Shown piece by piece: positions 17,727 through 24,556 of a stretch of 64,000 nt of DNA. The stretch spans positions 62,001-126,000 of the forward strand of contig NZ_FOLV01000011.1 of assembly GCF_900112415.1 (NCBI RefSeq). Reading direction: 5' to 3'. The notes under the pieces are model-generated. The model saw only the letters and a program-made list of their open reading frames with translations. It had not been told where the DNA came from and made no database searches. The translations under genes and the position numbers were made by a program. Position 1 is the stretch's first letter; every line of letters begins with the position of its first letter. This DNA is from Bacillus sp. 491mf (GTDB lineage Bacteria; Bacillota; Bacilli; Bacillales; Bacillaceae_G).

Positions 17727-17762
17727 AAAAAGAGGATGCGATAGCGTATTCTCTTTTTACTG
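17727..17762 (+). terminator. Terminator after oppA copy 4
   Basis: Hairpin of AAAAAGAGGATGCGATA with CGTATTCTCTTTTT, a weaker relative of the palindrome after copy 1. Confidence 0.65.
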
Positions 17763-17888
17763 TGCACATTTTGACAAGCGATGAATACATATGCAGTTAC
17801 ATGAAATCGAAGTTTCACTTTATTTTATAGAATAATTATAAAAATTGATGTATTAAAATAATTTTTATAATTTTTTTAATAATAACAC

Positions 17889-17974
17889 TTTACAAAAAAT
17901 AAAAAATTTGTAGAATATTAATTAATAGGAATTTTCTGATAACTATATAGAAACATAAAGTTATTAGAAAAATT
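17889..17974 (+). promoter_or_regulatory. Promoter and CodY-like dyad of oppA copy 5
   Basis: TTTACA at 17889-17894 and TAGAAT at 17911-17916 with a 16-bp spacer. AATTTTCTGATAACT at 17930-17944 matches 13 of 15 CodY positions; the inverted arm AGTTATTAGAAAAATT at 17959-17974 pairs with it apart from one G-U and one extra base. Confidence 0.65.
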
Positions 17975-18016
17975 ATCATAGTTAATAGCGTACATATAAA
18001 TTAGGGAGGGTACAAA

Positions 18017-19720
18017 ATGAAAAAGATGAAAAAAATCACAGCTGTAGTAGCACCAGTGTTAGCGATGAGCGTGGCTTTAACAGCATGTTCTGGGGCTGGG
18101 GACAAAAAAGCAAGTACAGAGCCGAAAAGTGGAGACAACAAAACTGAAGCTAAGTTAGCAGCAAAACAAGTGTTAAACTTAGTAGAAGCAAATGAAATTC
18201 CTTCAATGGATGTTTCAAAATCAACCGATACAGTTTCTTCCCTTATTTTGGGGAATACGATGGAAGGGTTATATCGTCTTGATAAAGATAATAAGCCGAT
18301 TCCAGGGATCGCAGAATCTCATAAAAAGAGCGATGATGGTAAAAAGTATACATTTAAACTACGTAAAGATGCAAAATGGTCAAATGGAGACCCTGTAACA
18401 GCAAAAGATTTCGTTTTTGCATGGCAACGTCTTCTAGATCCGAAAACAGCAGCTGAATATGCATTTATTGCATACGATATAAAAAATGCAAAAGCGATTA
18501 ACGAAGGGAAATCACCAGTTGATTCTTTAGGTGCAAAAGCGGTAGATGATTATACATTAGAAGTAGAATTAGATAATCCGGTTCCATATTTCCTAGGCTT
18601 AACAGCATTTACATCTTTCTTACCGCTAAATGAAAAAGTTGTAAAAGAACATGGAGATAAATACGGTTTAGAAGCTGATAAGATGGTGTATAATGGACCA
18701 TTTAAAATGTCAGAATGGAAGCATGAACAAGGCTGGAAAGTAGTGAAAAACGATCAGTACTGGGATAAATCCACAGTTAAGTTAGATGAAATCAATTGGA
18801 GTGTTGTAAAAGAACAATCTACACGTGTGAACTTATATGAAAGTGGACAACTTGATCGCGTTGGTTTAACAGCTGAATACGTTGATAAATATAAGGCAAA
18901 TAAAGATGAATTTGGCACGCTGTTAGAACCGTCAACGTTCTTCTTACGTTTAAACCAAAAACGTAATGGCCAAGATACAGTATTTAAGAATAAGAAAGTT
19001 CGCCAAGCAATTGCGATGGCATTTGATAAAAAAGCATTAACAAATGTCATATTAAATGATGGTTCTAAACCAGTAGATGCCCTTATTCCAGAAAAGTTTG
19101 CTGCTGGTCCGGATGGGAAAGATTACCGTGAAACATTTAAATCTACAGGCATCAAAACGGATGTAAAGAAAGCGAAACAAGTTTGGGAAGATGCGAAAAA
19201 AGAATTGGGTAAAGAAGAAGTAACAGTTGAGTTCTTAAACTATGATACGGATAGTGCAAAGAAAATTGGTGAGTACTTAAAAGAACAGCTTGAGAAAAAC
19301 TTACCAGGTTTAAAAGTGAATATGAAACTTCAGCCGTTCAAGCAAAAATTAAAATTAGAAACAGCGCAAGATTATGATTTCTCTTACGCAGGATGGAACC
19401 CAGATTATGCGGATCCAATGACATTCTTAGATATGTTCCAAACAGGAAATCCTCAAAATGAAATGGGCTATTCAAACGCAAAATATGATGAAATTATTAA
19501 GAAATCTCAGGGTGAATTGCTAACAGATCCGAAAAAACGTTGGGAAGAAATGAGTAAAGCTGAAAAAATCTTACTTGATGATGAAGCAGCACTCGTACCG
19601 ATGTTCCAAAGTGGAAAATCATTTTTACAACGTCCTACTGTACACAACATTTATAAGCACAATGTTGGTTCTCAATACAGCTACAAATGGGCATATATCA
19701 CTGAAAAAGAAGGTAAATAA
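18017..19720 (+). CDS. Oligopeptide ABC transporter substrate-binding lipoprotein, OppA paralogue 5
   Basis: 567 residues, lipobox LTAC (Cys24), closest to copy 3 (IPSMDVSKSTDTVSS, GTLLEPST, IKKSQGELLTDPKKRW). It reads AYDIKNAKAINEGK where the other copies have MYDLKN or MYDMKN. Last copy of the array; the region behind it leads into an unrelated methyltransferase gene. Ribosome site GGGAGGG. Role as for the other copies, a surface peptide receptor. Confidence 0.92.
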   Translation: MKKMKKITAVVAPVLAMSVALTACSGAGDKKASTEPKSGDNKTEAKLAAKQVLNLVEANEIPSMDVSKSTDTVSSLILGNTMEGLYRLDKDNKPIPGIAESHKKSDDGKKYTFKLRKDAKWSNGDPVTAKDFVFAWQRLLDPKTAAEYAFIAYDIKNAKAINEGKSPVDSLGAKAVDDYTLEVELDNPVPYFLGLTAFTSFLPLNEKVVKEHGDKYGLEADKMVYNGPFKMSEWKHEQGWKVVKNDQYWDKSTVKLDEINWSVVKEQSTRVNLYESGQLDRVGLTAEYVDKYKANKDEFGTLLEPSTFFLRLNQKRNGQDTVFKNKKVRQAIAMAFDKKALTNVILNDGSKPVDALIPEKFAAGPDGKDYRETFKSTGIKTDVKKAKQVWEDAKKELGKEEVTVEFLNYDTDSAKKIGEYLKEQLEKNLPGLKVNMKLQPFKQKLKLETAQDYDFSYAGWNPDYADPMTFLDMFQTGNPQNEMGYSNAKYDEIIKKSQGELLTDPKKRWEEMSKAEKILLDDEAALVPMFQSGKSFLQRPTVHNIYKHNVGSQYSYKWAYITEKEGK

Positions 19721-19723
19721 TGG

Positions 19724-19761
19724 TTCGAAAAGAGGATGCGATATCGTATCCTCTTTTCTCT
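19724..19761 (+). terminator. Terminator after oppA copy 5
   Basis: GAAAAGAGGATGCGATATCG and TATCCTCTTTTCTC pair, nearly as complete as the palindrome after copy 1. Confidence 0.75.
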
Positions 19762-19875
19762 GTGCACATTTTGAAGCTCGATGAATACATATGCAGTACT
19801 ACAATAAAACGAAACTCTCATCAATATGATATTTGTTTCATTCCATCGCTAAGTATGAGATAGAAGGAGATACTT

Positions 19876-20595
19876 ATGAAACAATATTCTTATTTAGATT
19901 TCCTTGCAGCATTTGGTATTGGTAGTGCACATCCAGGAGGGTTTACATTAACAAAGCAGATATTAACACAACTTTCACTAGGACCATATACAAAGTTATT
20001 GGAAATTGGATGCGGAACGGGCAGGACAGCATCTTATATTGTGAAACAATATGGATCGGTTGTAAGTGCAGTTGAAATGAATGAAACAATGATTGAAAAA
20101 GCAAAAAAGAGATGGAATAAAGATGGAGTCAATATTGAGCTCATAAAGGGGAGTGCAGAGACACTACCTTTTCGTGATGAAGTGTTTCATATTGTGTTAG
20201 GAGAATCTGTTCTTGCTTTTACGAATAAAAGGAAAACGATCGATGAATGTTATCGTGTCTTACAACGCGGCGGGGTCCTACTTGTTATTGAATTGGTAGC
20301 TGAGCAACATCTATCAATACATGAGGAAGCGCAGATTATGACTTTATATGGAATGGAACAACTATTAACAGAGCACGAATGGATTGCACTCTTCCAAGAA
20401 GCACAATTTACTACAGTGCGTGTGGTAGGAGGCGGAACGATTGCCGAAACGATATCTTCACACGTAGAACAACTAGAGATGGATATATCGGATTTTATTT
20501 CACAAGATTTGTATAATGCCTGGAGTGCGCATGAACATATTATACAGCAATATAAGCATAGATTAGGGCACCGAATTTTTATGTGTCAAAAATGA
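19876..20595 (+). CDS. Class I SAM-dependent methyltransferase
   Basis: 239-residue cytoplasmic enzyme with a Rossmann-type methyltransferase core: motif I LLEIGCGTGRT near residue 40, acidic residue of motif II in SAVEMNE, motif III in LPFRDEVFHIVLGESVLAF, and a post-core YRVLQRGGVLLVIE. The order matches the Methyltransf_11/25 (UbiE-like) families; the target (small molecule, lipid or other) is not visible. GAAGGAG lies eight bases before the ATG. It shares a bidirectional hairpin terminator with the convergent gene. Confidence 0.85.
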   Translation: MKQYSYLDFLAAFGIGSAHPGGFTLTKQILTQLSLGPYTKLLEIGCGTGRTASYIVKQYGSVVSAVEMNETMIEKAKKRWNKDGVNIELIKGSAETLPFRDEVFHIVLGESVLAFTNKRKTIDECYRVLQRGGVLLVIELVAEQHLSIHEEAQIMTLYGMEQLLTEHEWIALFQEAQFTTVRVVGGGTIAETISSHVEQLEMDISDFISQDLYNAWSAHEHIIQQYKHRLGHRIFMCQK

Positions 20596-20597
20596 AA

Positions 20598-20620
20598 AAG
20601 CCAACGACATGTTGGCCTTT
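20598..20620. terminator. Bidirectional terminator between convergent genes
   Basis: GCCAAC and GTTGGC arms around a five-base loop, flanked by A residues on the left and T residues on the right, between the methyltransferase and the Gly/Cys-rich gene. Confidence 0.8.
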
Positions 20621-20622
20621 CT

Positions 20623-21015
20623 TTATATAAAAAATAAAGCGGCTAATGCAATACCGAAAATGAATCCAAAACCAAGTTCAACGGCTCCAAATCCACCAAA
20701 TCCTCCAAATCCTCCACCAAATCCACATCTACAGTCATCAAATCCACATCTACCGCATCTACGAGATCTACCAGATCTACAGTCATCAAATCCACAATGG
20801 TTACAATTACCTAAACCACCGCAGAAATCACAGCCGAAGCTACCGCCAAAGCCAAACCCGTGGTCAAATCGCTTACGATGAACGGGTTCAATCCAAACTG
20901 ATTCATCCGTTATATCAACAATTCTTCCAATATGGATCCTGCCTTTATGGTCTTCAATACGTACGACTCGCCCATAATAACGCCGACATGTATCGAAATG
21001 TTTATGAGAACTCAT
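20623..21015 (-). CDS. Gly/Cys-rich protein with Sm-like N-terminus
   Basis: 130 residues. Residues about 10-50 (YYGRVVRIEDHKGRIHIGRIVDITDESVWIEP) look like a small beta-barrel of the Sm/YuzF kind. Residues about 55-110 are low-complexity, made of repeats such as CGFDDCRCG and GGFGGFG with about a dozen cysteines, and the end is a hydrophobic segment (FIFGIALAALFFI). Such composition is typical of cross-linked spore surface proteins in Bacillus, which is inference. The start ATG at 21015 follows AAAGGGG on the minus strand. The opposite-strand proline-rich frame is a shadow of the Gly repeats. Confidence 0.75.
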   Translation of the reverse strand: MSSHKHFDTCRRYYGRVVRIEDHKGRIHIGRIVDITDESVWIEPVHRKRFDHGFGFGGSFGCDFCGGLGNCNHCGFDDCRSGRSRRCGRCGFDDCRCGFGGGFGGFGGFGAVELGFGFIFGIALAALFFI

Positions 21016-21190
21016 ATAATTTTGCCCCTTTCTCTTTCCAGTATTACGATATGATAAAAGGACAAGAGCGGCTTGTACGTTTGTCTAATCCTTCATAATT
21101 ACGATGAAAACGGGAATGATAGGAAATGAGTGTTTTCTAGAAATGAAAAATCCGATTTCCTGTTAGATGAAATAAAAAGGAGAGATAAAA

Positions 21191-21526
21191 ATGAATCGGT
21201 CAGATACGTTCCAAACGTATGAAATGTCATGGGAGGAATTGATAGACGCACTGCGAAAAGAAATGACGCGTCAAGTTGGATCCGATATTATTGATAGTAT
21301 TGTTTGTGATTTAAAAGATGGGTTTGAAGTGTATACGTATATACAGGGAGATCTTGCGTTTGAGTATAAAGAAGCGCTTGAACGAAAATACGGAACAGAT
21401 AGCAAAATTCCTAACCTACTAACCATCTTATTATTATCAACTATATATGATACGAAAGAAAGTAATATTCGCCTTCATGCAGACCGAAAAGAAAATCCGG
21501 TTGTAGAAGTATATGTGAAACAATGA
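21191..21526 (+). CDS. Uncharacterised 111-residue protein
   Basis: Not recognised. The frame starts with ATG nine bases after AAAAGGAGAG and has codon use like its neighbours, followed by a clear terminator, so it is a real gene. The product is acidic and soluble, with no signal or membrane segment, and starts MNRSDTFQTYEMSWEELIDALRKEM; the middle may form helices and the end is beta-like (IRLHADRKENPVVEVYVKQ). Monocistronic. Confidence 0.75.
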   Translation: MNRSDTFQTYEMSWEELIDALRKEMTRQVGSDIIDSIVCDLKDGFEVYTYIQGDLAFEYKEALERKYGTDSKIPNLLTILLLSTIYDTKESNIRLHADRKENPVVEVYVKQ

Positions 21527-21555
21527 GAGTGCTTATCGATGGCACTCTCATTTTT
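21525..21555 (+). terminator. Intrinsic terminator
   Basis: GAGAGTGC and GCACTCTC form a perfect 8-bp stem followed by ATTTTT. Confidence 0.88.
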
Positions 21556-21596
21556 GTTATAATGAAAAGAAAGAAAATCGAGAAAAAGGTGAGAGG

Positions 21597-21835
21597 ATGA
21601 AACGGGTACGACTGAGTGAGCTCGGAATGAAAATTGGAAAATATAATGTTGGTAAATGGAATGCAATTACTGATGTGACAGGTGTTTTAGTTGGTCACGT
21701 TACTTTGAAAGAAGATATGCATATTCGTACTGGTGTTACAGCGATTTTACCGCACGATGGAAATTTATTTCAAGAAAAAGTATTTGCTAGTTCATATGTT
21801 ATAAATGGCTTTGGGAAAACAATTGGAGGTGCTTT
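21597..21835 (+). pseudogene. P1-family aminopeptidase (DmpA type), truncated after about 80 codons
   Basis: The first ~80 residues (LGMKIGKYNVGKWNAITDVTGVLVGHVTL, RTGVTAILPHDGN, ASSYVINGFGKTIG) are the N-terminus of an L-aminopeptidase/D-esterase of the DmpA family, which normally has 330-360 residues and cleaves itself to expose the catalytic serine further on. After GKTIG the similarity stops abruptly and an unrelated short frame follows, so the catalytic part is lost. GTGAGAGG before the ATG is still intact. Almost certainly non-functional. Confidence 0.8.
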
Positions 21836-21935
21836 TTATATGCATAAATTCTCTGAATCAGAAAAATTAGCTGCTGTTCAGCGTTATGTAGATGGTGCTT
21901 CTTTCGGAAATGCGATAAAGTTTAAAGTAATTTAG
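21836..21935 (+). mobile_element. IS3-type orfA N-terminal fragment fused into the peptidase pseudogene
   Basis: In frame with the broken peptidase gene, the ATG at 21840 has its own GGAGGTG eight bases upstream and starts MHKFSESEKLAAVQRYVDG. This pattern is like the helix-turn-helix start of IS3-family OrfA proteins. The frame ends after 31 codons, so only the left end of an insertion sequence seems to remain. The following ~370 bp (to 22307) hold no gene I can recognise. Confidence 0.5.
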
Positions 21936-22228
21936 TTATGTAAATTAAATTGAATTATAGAGCAGATCTTTAGTTATTACTATTACATATAAACTCCAAA
22001 GCATAAATGTCAGTTTTTTCATTAATATATAGAAACGAATATAAAATTAAATTGGAAAGTAACATATTGTATATAGCATAGGAACTTGAAGTGTACGTCA
22101 ATGCGAAGTGGTAGAAATATAGGATGAGAAAGAAAATTATGATGGAATTTAGAAGAGAATAAAAAGATTATATGCAGTATTTTTAAAATATAGTTTACAT
22201 AATAATATTATATTTCTATTCGTTTTTC

Positions 22229-22254
22229 GAAATACAAGTCATATCTTGTATTTC
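22229..22254. other. Hairpin upstream of the vWA gene
   Basis: GAAATACAAG and CTTGTATTTC form a perfect 10-bp inverted repeat around six bases, followed by TTTTC. It could be a weak terminator of the decayed IS region or an operator for the gene starting at 22308; the rest of 21936-22307 is AT-rich and empty. Confidence 0.45.
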
Positions 22255-22307
22255 TTTTCATAAGTTTAAACATAGGAATTTGTCTACAAAGGTGGCGAAG
22301 CTTCAAC

Positions 22308-24404
22308 ATGTATACTCGAATTATAGCCACATCTATTCTGTTTCTACTACTTATTTGTATGGCCCCTTTTTCTAGTTTAGCGAAAGGAGAAGAGGGGAGG
22401 CAGCGTGTCGTTTCACTTGTGTATGATGATTCTGGAAGTATGCGTAATAACGATCGGTGGAAATACGCTAATTATGCACTGCAAAGCTTGATTGCCATGT
22501 TAGATGAAAAGGATACGTTTTCTTATGTACCAATGAGTCATCCAGCAGGGGAGAAATCAGTTTCTTTGGAGAATAGTAAGCGACAGGGTGAGATTGAGAA
22601 AATTCAAACATGGAATGAGCAAGCGAATACACCTTTTCAATCGGTAGAAACCGCAATTCAAGCGATTAAGAGGGAAGCACAGGTGAATGCCAATCGTGAA
22701 TTCTGGTTTATTATTCTAACTGATGGTGCTTTTAATGAGTTAGAAAAGCAAGATGAAGGTGAGAAAAAACGAATTTCAGAAACGTTAAGTAAGTTTAAAA
22801 AAGAAATGGAAGCAAAAAAAGTTTCTTTACATGCGGTATTAATTACGATGGAAGAGAATTTAGGAGCGCAAGAGCAAATACAAATGAACATCTTTAAAGA
22901 AATTTGGAAACAACAAATAAATGGAGTCGTACTACCAACAAGCGGAGAAGATGGTGTTATTCACAGTGTGAACCAAGCGGCTGCATTCATCGCAAATCGT
23001 GATCCATTTTCATCAGTAGAGGAAGCCGTGAAAACAAATATTGTAGGAAATAAAATTGAAATCTCAACACCATTTCCATTAAAACGAATTACGCTCGTTA
23101 ATCAATTTTCTCAGAACGTACCGTATCGTATTCAAAATATAAAAGGACCACTCCATTTACAATCAAAATTTTCGATTCAAGCACCGGCAGGAATGGGATT
23201 ATATGGTGGTATTACACACATTATGTCTAAAAATAATGCTGTAATAGAACCTGGTGCATATATAGTAGATATTGATCAAGTAGTTTCAAAGGAAAATATG
23301 AAAGTGCTTGTCGAACCAGCACTAGATTATACGATTTCCGCCTATGAAAAAGAACAGAAAAAAACAACAGAACAATTTTATGAAGGGCAAACAGCAATTA
23401 TAGAAGCAAAACCAAGCAATGTTCCAGTAGATCCTTCATATTTTACCGCACAAATAGAAATAAACGGCCAAATGTACGAGATGAAGTGGAATGGTGAAAA
23501 GAAAGCCTTTTACTATGAAACAAAGGTAGAAAAAGAATCGATACGTGGAAATGTGCACTTGAATATAAAAGGATTTTATCGCCAAACAAAAGAATTTTAT
23601 ATTCAATCTGTTTCAATACCAAAACTATCATTACAAGTTATAACAACAAATTATACGGAAAAAGTAACGAATTTAAAACATAGCGCACCATTCATCATAC
23701 AGCCGCTATTAAATGATAAAGCGATGTCAGAAGCGGAAGTAAAGGAATTAATGAAAACAGCTACTGTTACATTTCATAAATCTATCAACTATGAGATAAA
23801 GCAACATAAAAATCAACTGTACGTCTATCCTCGTCCTTATTACTCCAACACATTTAATTTCACAGAAACTGGCACCGTTGAGGCTACCATCACATTACAA
23901 GATTCACAATTACAAAAAGTAAGCAAACAATTTTCGTTTTCTATTCGTGATGTCCCTTTTTTCGAGCGTTATGCAATTATTTTTCAGTTCGTTCTACCGT
24001 TTAGTATCATCTTACTTATCGTTGTAATTCTTATAATTGGATGGGTAGTTCGTCCGCGTTTTCATAGAAAGGCGCTTATATATTATGAATGGGACCAATC
24101 AATTGCAGAAGATTGGTTATATAAATCTGAACCAGAACCGTTGCGAACCAAATGGTGGAATCATTATTTTGGCATTCCATTTCGAGCAGAACGAAAAACG
24201 GTACAGTCCGTTACATTTGTAGCAAAGAAAGCTTCAAAATCTATATTTGTGACGAAAGATTCTCAAGTACAAGGTATGGTAATTGATGGTATGTTTATAA
24301 CAGACGAAGAAGCAGGGCGTGAGCATAAAACGTTATATCCGAACGAAATGGTTGTCATTGATCGTGGGTATGGAAAAGAGTTATATAAGTATGAATGTGA
24401 ATAA
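22308..24404 (+). CDS. Membrane-anchored von Willebrand factor A domain protein
   Basis: 698 residues with an N-terminal signal peptide (ATSILFLLLICMAPFSSLA), then a vWA domain whose metal-binding MIDAS begins DDSGSM near residue 40 and includes FIILTDGAFNE. A long beta-rich extracellular part follows. A single membrane segment near residues 560-585 (FVLPFSIILLIVVILIIGWVV) leads to a cytoplasmic tail of about 110 residues. First gene of a unit with the tubulin-like gene; vWA domains usually mediate metal-dependent protein contacts. The stop codon lies inside the target duplication of a bcr1-like element. Function unknown. Confidence 0.82.
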   Translation: MYTRIIATSILFLLLICMAPFSSLAKGEEGRQRVVSLVYDDSGSMRNNDRWKYANYALQSLIAMLDEKDTFSYVPMSHPAGEKSVSLENSKRQGEIEKIQTWNEQANTPFQSVETAIQAIKREAQVNANREFWFIILTDGAFNELEKQDEGEKKRISETLSKFKKEMEAKKVSLHAVLITMEENLGAQEQIQMNIFKEIWKQQINGVVLPTSGEDGVIHSVNQAAAFIANRDPFSSVEEAVKTNIVGNKIEISTPFPLKRITLVNQFSQNVPYRIQNIKGPLHLQSKFSIQAPAGMGLYGGITHIMSKNNAVIEPGAYIVDIDQVVSKENMKVLVEPALDYTISAYEKEQKKTTEQFYEGQTAIIEAKPSNVPVDPSYFTAQIEINGQMYEMKWNGEKKAFYYETKVEKESIRGNVHLNIKGFYRQTKEFYIQSVSIPKLSLQVITTNYTEKVTNLKHSAPFIIQPLLNDKAMSEAEVKELMKTATVTFHKSINYEIKQHKNQLYVYPRPYYSNTFNFTETGTVEATITLQDSQLQKVSKQFSFSIRDVPFFERYAIIFQFVLPFSIILLIVVILIIGWVVRPRFHRKALIYYEWDQSIAEDWLYKSEPEPLRTKWWNHYFGIPFRAERKTVQSVTFVAKKASKSIFVTKDSQVQGMVIDGMFITDEEAGREHKTLYPNEMVVIDRGYGKELYKYECE

Positions 24405-24540
24405 AGTGAAACTTCCATGAGTGGCGGATTCTTCATCCCACTCATGGAAAGCTCTCACCAATCGGGCTTTTATGGGCAGTTATCTCCACCTATCTTCTTT
24501 GGTCTCTTGGGGTCTTGCTGCTCACGAATAGCGGGATAAA
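24401..24540 (+). repeat. bcr1-like repeat between the vWA and tubulin-like genes
   Basis: 140 bp from ATAAA to ATAAA, beginning ATAAAGTGAAACTT, containing CCAATCGGGCTTTTATGGGC and ending GCGGGATAAA; it aligns with the 155-bp element at 42608. The ATAAA pair looks like a target duplication. It folds into a long imperfect hairpin. The left duplication contains the TAA stop of the vWA gene, and the ribosome site of the next gene (GGAAGGTG) begins two bases after the right end. Confidence 0.8.
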
Positions 24541-24556
24541 TAGGAAGGTGATTCAC

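Noticed and set aside
9859-19720. CRISPR-like reading of the repeated leaders in the oppA array
   Set aside because: The repeats are spaced by whole genes at about 2 kb and come from gene duplication, not from short repeat-spacer units.
20609-20881. Plus-strand proline-rich frame opposite the Gly/Cys-rich gene
   Set aside because: It is the antisense of Gly codons (GGN/CCN mirror), has no ribosome site and lies over a terminator; the minus-strand gene explains it.
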